Assembly (NCBI GenBank): GCA_937139415.1
Contig: CAKZPS010000023.1
Coordinates: 1-64,000 of the forward strand
Direction: 5' to 3'
Source of the DNA: an uncultured bacterium
GTDB lineage: Bacteria > Atribacterota > Atribacteria > Atribacterales > Caldatribacteriaceae
DNA: 64,000 bases
Shown: positions 50,219 to 58,666 of the stretch, piece after piece
Layout of the letters: each line of letters starts with the position of its first letter
How positions within the stretch are numbered: position 1 is the stretch's first letter
Notes under the pieces: generated by a model
Told to the model about the DNA's origin: nothing
Databases searched by the model: none
Seen by the model: the letters and a program-made list of their open reading frames with translations, nothing else
Translations under genes and position numbers: made by a program

Positions 50219-51808
50219 TTACTCTATCCACACCCGCTCAAAGGATTTCCGGTCCAAAGGATGGAGTGCGAACCCTTGCACGTTTTTCTTGAAAGCCATC
50301 TGTAATTTAGCATGGGCGAGAGGAACCCAAGGAGCATCACGGTGGATGATTTCTTGGGCTTGGAGGTAGAGTTTGGTCCTTTCCTCTTGATCGTAGATTT
50401 GTTGCGCTTTGATGAGAATATCGTGGAGTTCGTCATTGCGGTAGAAGGCAACATTTCCAGCGCTTCCCACGATGGCGTTGTCTTTATCCAAGAGAACGTA
50501 CAAGAAATTGTCCGGGTCACCGTTATCCCCGATCCAACCCAAAAGACACATGGGGTGTTTTCCGGCTTCGGTCTCTTGGAGGTAGGTACCCCATTCTACG
50601 GTGTAGATTTTGGCTTTAATGCCTACCGCTTCGAGGTCGGCTTGAATGGCTTCGGCGATTTTGGGGGGATCGAACATGTAGGGTCGAGATACCGGCATGA
50701 CGTAAAGGGTGGTTTCAAAGCCATTGGGATATCCTGCTTCTTTGAGGAGTTCACGAGCTTTTTCGGGATCGTATTCGTAGTCTTCAATGGCGTCGTTATG
50801 TCCCCACATACTGGGTGGAATGGGGTTTTTGGCCACCACGGCAGTCCCTTTGTACAAGTATTCTAAAATGTCCTTTTTGTTGATAGCGTAGTTGATAGCT
50901 CGCCGGACGCGAACGTCTCCGAAAGGCTTCTCGAAACCGGGAGTATCCTCACCCATGTTCATGGCCAAATACCCCACGTTAATACCGGCGGTCTCAAGGA
51001 GCACTAAGTCGGGATTGTTCTTGATGCGTTCCAGGTCGTCGGGGTTGGGGTATTCCATACAATCGATGGCTCCTTTTTCAAGCTCTAAGAGCCGTACCGA
51101 AGGGTCGGGGATGACGCGGAAGATAATACGGTCTAAGTAAGGCCTCCCTCCCCAGTAGTCGGGAAAGGCTTCCACGGTCAGATGGTCGTCTTTCACCCAT
51201 TCCACAAACCGGAAGGCCCCGGTCCCTACTGGGTTTTTGAAAAAGTCTGCTCCGTACTTTTCACATGCCGTGGGGCTCACCACCGCTACCGTGAACATGG
51301 CAAGACTGGTCAAGAAAGAAGCGTTGGGCTGGGAAAGGGTGATTTTGACCGTATAATCATCCAATTTTTCTACGTCTTTCACATAGTTGAACATCCATTT
51401 CCAGTAAGCCCATTCTCCGTATTGGTAGAAGGGGTGGTTGGGGTCGAATTGACGCTTAAAAGAATAGACGACTGCATCGGCATTCATCTCGGTTCCATCA
51501 TGGAATTTTACTCCTTTACGCAGGTGGAAAGTAAAGGTGAGGCCGTCCTCTCCCACTTTCCAGGATTCGGCAAGGCAGGGCTCGATTTCGGTGCTCCCTT
51601 GTTTGTAGCGGACCAGACCTTCAAACATAGCGTCGGTACGAGTGATGGAAATACCATCGGTGACATCGGCAGGGTCCAATCGAGATGCATCGCCGGCGCT
51701 CCCAAAGATGAGTGTTCCTCCATACTTGGAGGTTTGAGAGAAAACGGAAGGTGCAAGGAACACGATCCCTAAAACGATAACTCCGCAGAGAAAGAACGCC
51801 TTTCTCAT
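50219..51808 (-). CDS. dppA: Oligopeptide ABC transporter binding protein DppA
   Basis: A 529-residue family-5 binding protein. A signal peptide ends at PSVFSQ (about 25) without lipobox. GGTLIFGSAGDASRLDP, FEGLVRY, FHLRKGVKFHDGTEMNADAVVYSFKRQFD (quoted in parts: LRKGVKFHDGT, ADAVVYSFKR) and DVRVRRAINYAINKKDI are hallmark segments. It very likely feeds DppBCDF at 41143-44934, from which it is now separated by an opposite-strand sugar operon. GGAGG precedes its ATG. Confidence 0.93.
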   Translation of the reverse strand: MRKAFFLCGVIVLGIVFLAPSVFSQTSKYGGTLIFGSAGDASRLDPADVTDGISITRTDAMFEGLVRYKQGSTEIEPCLAESWKVGEDGLTFTFHLRKGVKFHDGTEMNADAVVYSFKRQFDPNHPFYQYGEWAYWKWMFNYVKDVEKLDDYTVKITLSQPNASFLTSLAMFTVAVVSPTACEKYGADFFKNPVGTGAFRFVEWVKDDHLTVEAFPDYWGGRPYLDRIIFRVIPDPSVRLLELEKGAIDCMEYPNPDDLERIKNNPDLVLLETAGINVGYLAMNMGEDTPGFEKPFGDVRVRRAINYAINKKDILEYLYKGTAVVAKNPIPPSMWGHNDAIEDYEYDPEKARELLKEAGYPNGFETTLYVMPVSRPYMFDPPKIAEAIQADLEAVGIKAKIYTVEWGTYLQETEAGKHPMCLLGWIGDNGDPDNFLYVLLDKDNAIVGSAGNVAFYRNDELHDILIKAQQIYDQEERTKLYLQAQEIIHRDAPWVPLAHAKLQMAFKKNVQGFALHPLDRKSFERVWIE

Positions 51809-51899
51809 CTTTTTACCCTCCTTTTCTCAGTGGGGAATTTTTGAGAAAGTAAAAACGGTGAAAAGAGAAGCATCCTCCTTTCTTTTTGAGATTACAAAC

Positions 51900-51908
51900 A
51901 TTATAGCA
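51900..51908 (-). promoter_or_regulatory. Extended -10 promoter of dppA
   Basis: On the minus strand TGC-TATAAT forms an extended -10 box about 90 bases before ATG 51808. A -35 hexamer is not obvious. The leader includes a strong AAAGGAGG-like tract away from the start. Confidence 0.5.
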
Positions 51909-51976
51909 TACAGCTTTTCAATCTCTTCCTTGCGGGAGGGAAAAGTCGTGGAGGAATGCCGTGCAAGGGTCGGGTC

Positions 51977-52834
51977 TCACCGGTTTTCCTCTTCGAGGCG
52001 ATAGAGGGAAGAAGGTTTTTTCGCTATAGCCGTGGGAGGATGAGAAGGCACAAAACAGGAAGCTTTACGCAAGAGGTCAAGATTATAGAGCGTCCAAAGG
52101 TACAAGTCGGTAGGAGTACGATTTTTGAATCTGGAAACAATCTTACTCTTCTCAATCACTTCGATCGCCGGTTGGTAGCAATGAGTATACCATTTCTCGA
52201 CCGCTTCCTGCCAGGGAAGGCAAGCGGGATTCCCGATTGCCTCTCTCTTCTTCGAGCAATCGGAGCACTGGAAACAGGAAATGAGATAGAGGAGTTCGAA
52301 GTATCCCCCCAGGATGGTCACTTGAATATCCTTGAGTCTGGTTTTTTCCCGGAATATTTGTTCCTCGAGGTGGTGAAAGAACTCCTCCGGAGAACGAAAA
52401 TTGCCTGACATTGAGGGAAGCGGAATTTCCACCACTTCGGCATCGATGTACTCCACTTTTTCTGCTTTGGCCACCGAGATACGGTGGTGTCCATCACGGA
52501 CGAAATAGAAATCACCGATTTTAATGAGCGATACCGGAGGCAGAGATTGGTCGCGATACAAATTGTGGATACGCGCCCAGCGGTAACGGTCTTGGCGACG
52601 TAAGGGAAGGAACTCACGATCGAAGTCGTAGAAACGGTTTTCTGTACCCACGATTTTCGCTACCGGTACTGCTTGAATGCCCCGGTACACCTCTTCTTTG
52701 GTACTCACCAATTCTCGGAATACCCGGAGAGGCAAGAGCCGGTGACGATGGTGTTTGAGAGCACCGGTCAATCGTTTCCAAAAGGCCTTACGATATAACC
52801 GATCGAAGGTGTTGACACTTTCGTAGATGTTCAC
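51977..52834 (-). CDS. ParB-like-domain protein of unknown role
   Basis: A 285-residue protein. A segment PVAKIVGTENRFYDFDREFLPL, then PPVSLIKIGDFYFVRDGHHRISVAK (in parts), resembles the ParB/sulfiredoxin-type fold in which GHHR replaces the ParB GERR box. Such stand-alone proteins occur in several thermophilic phyla and are annotated as ParB-like or DUF4032-like; their function is unknown. The C-terminal half has cysteines in CFQCSDCSKK. It is divergent from the radical SAM/SPASM gene. Confidence 0.65.
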   Translation of the reverse strand: MNIYESVNTFDRLYRKAFWKRLTGALKHHRHRLLPLRVFRELVSTKEEVYRGIQAVPVAKIVGTENRFYDFDREFLPLRRQDRYRWARIHNLYRDQSLPPVSLIKIGDFYFVRDGHHRISVAKAEKVEYIDAEVVEIPLPSMSGNFRSPEEFFHHLEEQIFREKTRLKDIQVTILGGYFELLYLISCFQCSDCSKKREAIGNPACLPWQEAVEKWYTHCYQPAIEVIEKSKIVSRFKNRTPTDLYLWTLYNLDLLRKASCFVPSHPPTAIAKKPSSLYRLEEENR

Positions 52835-52929
52835 TCCTTTTACCCCCCTTTTATTATACCCGGTTTTTGGGATACGAGTGCTCTTTTTGCCCGCTTGCGG
52901 TGTAAAATAAAAAAGAGGGGGTGGAAGCG

Positions 52930-54375
52930 ATGCAACGCCTTTTGCTCAATCCTGAAAGGGTGAGGTGGTATTTGAATCTTTGGGTGGTTCGAGGCCTCTT
53001 GCGTTGGGTTACCGCTCCGCTTGGGGAAAGAGGAGAGGTGAGGTTAGAGTGGGTGCTTGCGTATTACGGTCGGAAGAGAGAAGGCTTATCTCTTTTTGAG
53101 CGTATGTCTTTTTTCCCTATCTTTGTCCTGATCGAGCTTTTGCGTTTAGTTTTTCGCTGGCGGAGAGAATACCTGGTCAAGGAAGTCTTTAGTTCACGGA
53201 ATATGCGCCGGGTGGTGGTCAATTTAGCAAAAAGTGTGGCCGAATTCGGTGTTACCAAACCGCAGGTTTTTTCTGCACCACTCTTAGTGGTGTGGAATTT
53301 TACCAATCTTTGCAATCTCAAATGCCGTCACTGTTACCAAGATGCCGGCAAGCTCTCGCCGCAACTCACCCTCAGAGAGCGTCTTGCGGTTATCGAAGAG
53401 CTGGAGTGGAATTTTGTGCCGGTGTTAGCCTTTGCGGGAGGAGAGCCTTTGGTCGATCCCGATTTTTTCCCCGTCGCGCAAAAAGCAGCCTCGCGGGAGA
53501 TTTACCTCTCCGTAGCTACCAATGGGGTGCTGCTGAGTCGGGATATGTGTAAGCGGCTCAAAGAGAGCGGAGTAAGTTATGTAGAGGTGAGTTTAGATAG
53601 TTCTTTTCCCGAGTATCATGACCGGTTTCGGGGGATTCCAGATTTGTGGAAAAAGACGGTACAGGGTATCGAAAACGCCATTGAGGTGGGGCTTTTGGTC
53701 GGTATCGCTCCCACCATTACTCGAGAGAATCTGCATGATTTAGCTGATCTCTATCGATTGGCTTGTGCCCTGGGAGCCCATCGTTTCTACGCTTTCAATT
53801 TCATTCCTACCGGAAGGGGAAAGGATATAGGAGAAAGCGATCTTTCCCCCGAGGAACGGGAAGTCATGCTCGAAGTACTCTACCAGTGTCTTTTGGAGAA
53901 GAGGATAACCGTCTTCAGCACCAGTCCCCAGTTCGGCCGAAAATGTATGGAGAAAAACCCCCAAAGTGTGGTGATCACCGGGCACTATTCTCTTGCAGAA
54001 GGAACCTTGGCAGGGGTTGCCGCTCAGTACATAGGGGGATGTGGTGCGGGACGAGCGTATTGTGCTCTGCAGCCAGATGGAACGGTAACTCCTTGCGTCT
54101 TTCTCCCCATTCCGGTGGGGCACATTCTCAGGGACGGCTTAGGATCGATTTGGCACAACTCGGTGGTCATGCAAGAGTTACGGAAGCGAGAGAAGTATAA
54201 GCCTCACTGTGGGATATGTGCATATCGTGAGGTTTGTGGGGGTTGTCGAGCCAGAGCCTATGCTTATAGCGGGGATTACTTAGCTGCCGATCCAGGGTGT
54301 CGATGGAATCGTGATGTTTGGGAAGGTTATCGGAAGGGAGCTCATTCCCCTTCTCCGAAAGAAATTGCTGTGTAA
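52930..54375 (+). CDS. Radical SAM/SPASM protein
   Basis: A 481-residue enzyme. An N-terminal region of about 120 residues, partly amphipathic, precedes the radical SAM core with C128-x3-C-x2-C135 in CNLKCRHCYQ, then FAGGEPLVDPDF. The C-terminal SPASM domain supplies extra cluster cysteines: GGCGAGRAYCALQPDGTVTPC (in parts) and CGICAYREVCGGCRA. Relatives modify peptides or porphyrin-type substrates (for example AhbD/NirJ-type and peptide maturases). No precursor peptide gene is visible next to it. GTG 52921 is an alternative start. Confidence 0.88.
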   Translation: MQRLLLNPERVRWYLNLWVVRGLLRWVTAPLGERGEVRLEWVLAYYGRKREGLSLFERMSFFPIFVLIELLRLVFRWRREYLVKEVFSSRNMRRVVVNLAKSVAEFGVTKPQVFSAPLLVVWNFTNLCNLKCRHCYQDAGKLSPQLTLRERLAVIEELEWNFVPVLAFAGGEPLVDPDFFPVAQKAASREIYLSVATNGVLLSRDMCKRLKESGVSYVEVSLDSSFPEYHDRFRGIPDLWKKTVQGIENAIEVGLLVGIAPTITRENLHDLADLYRLACALGAHRFYAFNFIPTGRGKDIGESDLSPEEREVMLEVLYQCLLEKRITVFSTSPQFGRKCMEKNPQSVVITGHYSLAEGTLAGVAAQYIGGCGAGRAYCALQPDGTVTPCVFLPIPVGHILRDGLGSIWHNSVVMQELRKREKYKPHCGICAYREVCGGCRARAYAYSGDYLAADPGCRWNRDVWEGYRKGAHSPSPKEIAV

Positions 54376-54377
54376 TG

Positions 54378-54407
54378 TTTCCGCGCGAAACGATTTTATG
54401 TGATAAT
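54378..54407 (+). promoter_or_regulatory. Weak hairpin and extended -10 upstream of metG
   Basis: GTTTC-CGCGC-GAAAC (54378-54392) is followed by TTTT, a possible weak terminator for the SPASM gene. Then TGT-GATAAT (54399-54407) is an extended -10 candidate for metG, about 20 bases before its start. Confidence 0.4.
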
Positions 54408-54427
54408 GAAAAATGAGGAGGTAAATT

Positions 54428-55948
54428 ATGGCAAAGAGCTTTTATATTACTACACCAATTTATTACGTGAATGATGTGCCCCACATTGGTCATGCATACA
54501 CCACTTGTGCTGCCGATATCTTAGCCCGTTTCCATCGTCTCCAGGGGGAAAAGGTTCTCTTTTCTACCGGGACCGATGAACATGGGCAGAAAATCGAAAA
54601 AGCGGCTTCAGAGGCTGGACTCTCTCCGCAAGAATTGGTCGATCGGGTAGTGGTACGTTTTCAAGAGCTTTGGAAAGTGATGGACATCGCCTACGATGTA
54701 TTCATCCGCACCACCGACCCCGTCCATGTTCAAGTGGTACAAGATTTCTATCGCCTCCTCAAAGAGAAGGGATATATCTACAAAGGGGAATACGAGGGGT
54801 GGTATTGTATTCCCTGTGAAACTTTTTGGCCCGAAAGCCAACTCGACCAAAGACTCGTGTGTCCTGATTGTGGTCGACCCTTAGAGTGGCTCAAGGAGGA
54901 GAGTTACTTCTTTGCCCTCTCGCGTTTTGCCGAACCCCTCCTCCAGTATCTCCGCGAGAATCCTGAGTGCGTCATGCCGGAGAGCCGCTATAACGAGATT
55001 TATAGTTTTATCCAAGGTGGTCTTCGCGACCAGAGTATTTCGCGCACCGATTTGCGTTGGGGCATTCCCCTTCCCGATGATCCCCACCATACTTTTTACG
55101 TGTGGTTTGATGCTTTAGTCAATTACCTTACCGTGGCAGGTTTTGGTAGGGACGAAGAAAAGTTCGAGATCTTTTGGCCTCATGCTTACCACTTGGTAGG
55201 AAAGGATATCCTGCGTTTCCATGCCGTACTCTGGCCGGGAATGCTCCTTGGAGCAGGGTTACCTCTCCCACAGAGGGTTTTTGCCCATGGATGGTGGACC
55301 GTGGAGGGAGAGAAGATGTCCAAGTCGCGGGGCAATGTGGTTGATCCTTATGAGATGATTCGCCGTTACGGTGTGGATCGGTTCCGCTACTTCTTGATGC
55401 GAGAGGTGAGTTTCGGCTTAGACGGTGACTTTTCGGAGCGAGCCTTGCGAGAGCGTTCTAATGCCGATTTATCGGATAACTTTGGCAACATGATTCACCG
55501 TACCCTCAACATGGTTTGGAAATACTGCCATGGGGTGATTGAGAAGCCGGGGGATTACCGCGATCCGGAATGGGAGAGTTTGCTCGAGGATGTGAAGGAG
55601 AAATTTTTCTTGGCTATGGAGCAGTTTGCCTTTGCCCAAGCCTTAGAGAGCGTGTGGCGTTTGGTGCATTTTGGCAATCGCTACATCGATCGCCAAGCCC
55701 CTTGGAGGATGGCAAAGGAGGGGCGAGAGAGAGAATTAAAGCAAGTCTTATATCGCTTGGTTGATTGTAGTCGGATGGTGGGTCTTTTCCTCTATCCCTT
55801 TATGCCCTCTACGGTTGTGAAGCTGTGGAAACTTTTAGGTATGGAGGATGGGTGTAAGCCGGTGCAAGAAAAAGACTGGAGATGGGGTGGAGGGCCAGAA
55901 TGTTACCGGGTTCGTGAGCCTGAGCCCCTCTTTCCACGCTTAGAGTAG
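54428..55948 (+). CDS. metG: Methionyl-tRNA synthetase
   Basis: A 506-residue class I synthetase. The HIGH box is PHIGHAY (about 18-24), KMSKS is in GEKMSKSRGN near 298, and a zinc knuckle has CIPC with CPDC around residues 126-148. It attaches methionine to tRNA. The C-terminal tRNA-binding domain found in longer MetRS proteins is absent but is encoded by the next gene. GGAGG precedes the ATG. It heads a housekeeping cluster ending at ksgA. Confidence 0.95.
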   Translation: MAKSFYITTPIYYVNDVPHIGHAYTTCAADILARFHRLQGEKVLFSTGTDEHGQKIEKAASEAGLSPQELVDRVVVRFQELWKVMDIAYDVFIRTTDPVHVQVVQDFYRLLKEKGYIYKGEYEGWYCIPCETFWPESQLDQRLVCPDCGRPLEWLKEESYFFALSRFAEPLLQYLRENPECVMPESRYNEIYSFIQGGLRDQSISRTDLRWGIPLPDDPHHTFYVWFDALVNYLTVAGFGRDEEKFEIFWPHAYHLVGKDILRFHAVLWPGMLLGAGLPLPQRVFAHGWWTVEGEKMSKSRGNVVDPYEMIRRYGVDRFRYFLMREVSFGLDGDFSERALRERSNADLSDNFGNMIHRTLNMVWKYCHGVIEKPGDYRDPEWESLLEDVKEKFFLAMEQFAFAQALESVWRLVHFGNRYIDRQAPWRMAKEGRERELKQVLYRLVDCSRMVGLFLYPFMPSTVVKLWKLLGMEDGCKPVQEKDWRWGGGPECYRVREPEPLFPRLE

Positions 55949-55963
55949 AGAGGAGTGAGACGA

Positions 55964-56299
55964 TTGAGTTCCTCAGAAATTAACTTGGCCGAATTTCAGA
56001 AAATTGAGTTACGAGTCGGGGAAATCATGCAGGTAGAAAGATTAGAGGGGACCAAGGCTCTTTTGGTTCTCCGCGTGAATTTAGGAGAGGAAGAGCGAAC
56101 CTTGGTCGCCGGTTTGGCTCCTTACTATCGCCCGGAGGAAATGCTGGGGAAAAAGGTGGTCGTTCTCACCAATCTGGAACCGGCGGTGATTCGAGGAGTC
56201 AAATCCGAAGGAATGCTTCTTGCCGCAGACGACGGGCAGGGAAAGGTCAGCTTACTCACGGTGGATCGAGATATTGCGCCGGGAAGCAAGGTGAGATGA
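55964..56299 (+). CDS. Stand-alone tRNA-binding (Trbp111/MetG-C) domain
   Basis: A 111-residue OB-fold protein: NLAEFQKIELRVGEIMQVER, then KKVVVLTNLEPAVIRGVKSEGMLLAAD, standard for the tRNA-binding domain of MetRS C termini, Trbp111 and CsaA. It dimerises and binds the tRNA elbow. It starts 15 bp after metG (TTG 55964 behind AGGAG; GTG 55955 is possible), so it replaces the fused domain in trans. Its end overlaps tatD by 4 bp. Confidence 0.92.
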   Translation: MSSSEINLAEFQKIELRVGEIMQVERLEGTKALLVLRVNLGEEERTLVAGLAPYYRPEEMLGKKVVVLTNLEPAVIRGVKSEGMLLAADDGQGKVSLLTVDRDIAPGSKVR

Positions 56300-57093
56300 G
56301 CTTTTGGATTGATATTCACGCTCATCTCGATGATCTGGCTTTTCAAAACGATCTCTCTCTCGTTTTAGAACGGGCTTCTTGCGCCGGTGTGAGCTGGATT
56401 CTCAGCGCCGGCGTTTCTTATCAGTCTTCCTTAAAGACCCTGGAGATTGCCAAAAATTACGCTTCGGTGTATGCGGCTTTGGGGATCCATCCGCAAGAGG
56501 TAAGAGGGAGGATCAAGGATCTCGCCCCCTTAGAGCTCTTACTGAAGGAGGAAAAGGTGGTGGCGATCGGAGAAGTGGGTCTTGATTACTATTGGGACAG
56601 GACTTATGTGGTTGAGCAGAGGGAGGTTTTTCGTGCGCAGATAGCACTCGCCGAGCGCTACGGTCTTCCTCTTCTTGTACATTCGCGTCAGGCAGAGAGT
56701 GAGGTATTGCGTATCTTAGATGAGGAAGCAGTGCAGACCCCGGTAATCTGGCACTGTTTTTCCGGGGATCATCTCCTCCTCCAAAAATTGGTGAGGCGGG
56801 GTTTTTATCTCTCGGTCAACGGTATTTTGACCTACCCTAAGGCTCAGCTCTTGCGGGAGGTGATCGCTTGTGCACCTCGGGAGCAGGTGTTCATTGAAAC
56901 CGATGCTCCCTATTTATCTCCTCAGGAAAGAAGAGGCAAAAGAAACGAGCCGGCTTTCCTCCTGGGAGTTGCCCGATTGTTGGCCGAACTGTGGGGGGTG
57001 GGAATTGCTACCGTGCAGGAACAAATCATTCTGAATTGGGAGAGAGTGTTTGGAAGAGAACCGAGTAAAATTGACGGCCAGGAATTGCGATAG
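56296..57093 (+). CDS. tatD: TatD-family metal-dependent hydrolase
   Basis: A 265-residue TIM-barrel hydrolase. Metal ligands are seen in DIHAHLDD (about 4-11), GEVGLDYYWD (Glu near 92), LPLLVHSRQAESE (His near 128), WHCFSG (His near 153), and IETDAPYLSP (Asp near 203). TatD enzymes act as 3'-5' DNA exonucleases or D-aminoacyl-type hydrolases in quality control. It is placed after metG, as in many bacteria. All metal ligands are present. Confidence 0.93.
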   Translation: MSFWIDIHAHLDDLAFQNDLSLVLERASCAGVSWILSAGVSYQSSLKTLEIAKNYASVYAALGIHPQEVRGRIKDLAPLELLLKEEKVVAIGEVGLDYYWDRTYVVEQREVFRAQIALAERYGLPLLVHSRQAESEVLRILDEEAVQTPVIWHCFSGDHLLLQKLVRRGFYLSVNGILTYPKAQLLREVIACAPREQVFIETDAPYLSPQERRGKRNEPAFLLGVARLLAELWGVGIATVQEQIILNWERVFGREPSKIDGQELR

Positions 57094-57162
57094 GACTCTT
57101 GGGGTTATACAATATAAGTGGGTACAGGCGGTTTTGCCGGAAAAGAGGGATTGAGAAAATCC

Positions 57163-57654
57163 ATGACGAAAATGAAGGTTCAAGGATTAATGTTCGATCA
57201 GAAGAACGCCATGGCAGTGGTAGTTCTGGTCGACGAAGAAGAGAAGAGGAGTCTCCCCATTTGGATTGGTATCTTTGAAGCTCAGTCAATCCTCTTGGGT
57301 TTACAGGGAGTGCAGACACCTCGTCCCTTGACTCATGATCTCATGGCTTCGGTTATTCGGAACATGGGGGGGGAGCTGGAGAGGGTGGTTATTACCAAAA
57401 TTGTTGACAATACCTTCTATGCGCTCCTTCACCTCAAGATGGGCGAAAAACAAGTGACTGTTGATGCTCGTCCCAGCGATGGAATTGCCCTTTCTTTGCG
57501 CATGGGCGCACCCATATATATTTCGGAAGAAATCCGCAGTTCTACTACGGTGGCGATGGGAGAAATCGATGATAAAGAAATTGAAGAATTTGGGCAGTTC
57601 CTGGAAAAATTGAAACCAGAAGATTTGAAGAAGTACTTAGGTTATGAAAAGTAA
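57163..57654 (+). CDS. Bifunctional nuclease-family protein (DUF151)
   Basis: A 163-residue BFN/DUF151 protein. VVLVDEEEKRSLPIWIG, EAQSILLGLQG, RPLTHDLMASVI and VDARPSDGIALSLRMGAPIY are the family hallmarks. The DUF151 domain is followed by a short C-terminal helical segment (UVR-like in some members). Relatives have RNase/DNase activity. Several starts are possible (TTG 57151, ATG 57163, ATG 57172); the middle one is given. It overlaps the next gene by 11 bp. Confidence 0.88.
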   Translation: MTKMKVQGLMFDQKNAMAVVVLVDEEEKRSLPIWIGIFEAQSILLGLQGVQTPRPLTHDLMASVIRNMGGELERVVITKIVDNTFYALLHLKMGEKQVTVDARPSDGIALSLRMGAPIYISEEIRSSTTVAMGEIDDKEIEEFGQFLEKLKPEDLKKYLGYEK

Positions 57655-58135
57655 GTGCTATATCGGTGTTATCGGACAGAGTAGCTGTGACGAAAAGCTC
57701 TACCAAATGGCCTACGAAGTGGGAAAGGAGATCGCCCGACGGGGTGCGGTTCTCGTCTGTGGAGGCTTGGGAGGGGTGATGGAAGCGGCTTGTCGGGGAG
57801 CAAAGGATGCAAATGGGGTAACGGTGGGGATTCTCCCCGGTTTTTCCGTGGTTGATGCCAATCCCTTTGTAGATATCGCCGTTGCTACTGGCCTCGGAGA
57901 GGCCAGGAACCTGATTATCGTTCATACTGCCTCTGCTTTAGTAGCTTGTGGAGGGCAAGCAGGCACTCTCAGTGAAATTGCCTTTGCCCTGCGGGCAGGC
58001 AAAATTCTTGCTGGATTAGCGACTTGGCGCATTCAAGACAACTCTGGTCGCGAAGATTTTTTCCCTCATTTTGAAAATCCGCGCGAGGCGGTTCACTTTG
58101 TCTTTCAAAACCTCCGAGGATGTGGCGATGAGTGA
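57644..58135 (+). CDS. TIGR00725-family Rossmann protein (LOG-like)
   Basis: A 163-residue protein. IGVIGQSSC, GAVLVCGGLGGVMEAACRGAKDANG (in parts: CGGLGGVMEAA) and GEARNLIIVHTASALVACGGQAGTLSEIAFAL (in part GGQAGTLSEIAFAL) match TIGR00725, a distant relative of cytokinin-activating LOG phosphoribohydrolases and SLOG nucleotide binders. It probably binds a nucleotide; the function is not established. It overlaps both neighbours. Confidence 0.87.
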   Translation: MKSKCYIGVIGQSSCDEKLYQMAYEVGKEIARRGAVLVCGGLGGVMEAACRGAKDANGVTVGILPGFSVVDANPFVDIAVATGLGEARNLIIVHTASALVACGGQAGTLSEIAFALRAGKILAGLATWRIQDNSGREDFFPHFENPREAVHFVFQNLRGCGDE

Positions 58136-58469
58136 TATCCAGGCAGGGCAAATCCGGGTCAATGTTTCCACTCTCACCGAGATCGCCGGTAAAGCCGCTT
58201 CGCAGGTGACGGGAGTAGAAAGTAGCTTTGAGGCGCTCCTCCGTCAGGCAAGGGTTATGGTGGGAGGAGAGCTCAAGCAGGCTCAGGATCGGATTGCCTT
58301 GGAGGAAAAAGGCGTCATCCTCTTTTTGACTTTGAAGCTTGCCGGCGACTCTTGCTTTGTAGAGGTAGCTCGTGAAGTACAAAGGAGAGTTCGAAAAGCG
58401 ATACAAGAAGAGTTAGGGCTTCTTTTGCACCGGATCAACGTGGAGATTCATGAAATTGAGTGGTTATAA
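58128..58469 (+). CDS. Asp23/Gls24-family envelope-associated protein
   Basis: A 113-residue protein of the Asp23 (DUF322) family: VNVSTLTEIAGKAASQVTGVESSF, then a beta-alpha fold ending in VEIHEIEWL. These proteins associate with the cell membrane in Gram-positives, often as anchors of alkaline-shock or growth proteins. Here it lies between the TIGR00725 gene (8 bp overlap) and a small cysteine protein. Its appearance in a diderm is unremarkable outside Firmicutes but worth noting. Confidence 0.85.
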   Translation: MSDIQAGQIRVNVSTLTEIAGKAASQVTGVESSFEALLRQARVMVGGELKQAQDRIALEEKGVILFLTLKLAGDSCFVEVAREVQRRVRKAIQEELGLLLHRINVEIHEIEWL

Positions 58470-58483
58470 AAGGGGGAATTCGT

Positions 58484-58666
58484 TTGTACAATCCTGAGGG
58501 GTTGTGTCAGGTTTGTCGTCACTGCGATCCTGAATTGAAGAAGCAGGGTATTTACCGTTGTCTTTTAGGGGAGAAGAAAGAACGGACTCAACCGGTAGAT
58601 CGCTGTGACTATTTCTTTCCGGATCACCTTCACTCCGCAGAGAACGTTTCCGATCCTACAAAGTAG
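58484..58666 (+). CDS. Small cysteine-rich protein
   Basis: A 60-residue protein with C-x2-C-x2-C early (LCQVCRHCDPE), a Cys near residue 26 (YRCLLG) and one near 41 (DRCDYFFP). This resembles a small metal-binding or cluster-binding protein; I do not know a family. It starts with TTG 58484 behind AAGGGGG and overlaps the ksgA start by one base, so the two are coupled. Confidence 0.6.
   Translation: MYNPEGLCQVCRHCDPELKKQGIYRCLLGEKKERTQPVDRCDYFFPDHLHSAENVSDPTK

Noticed and set aside
58128-58469. Asp23 protein as proof of a Gram-positive host
   Set aside because: The Lpt genes and the flagellar P and L rings show an outer membrane, so Asp23 alone is not decisive.
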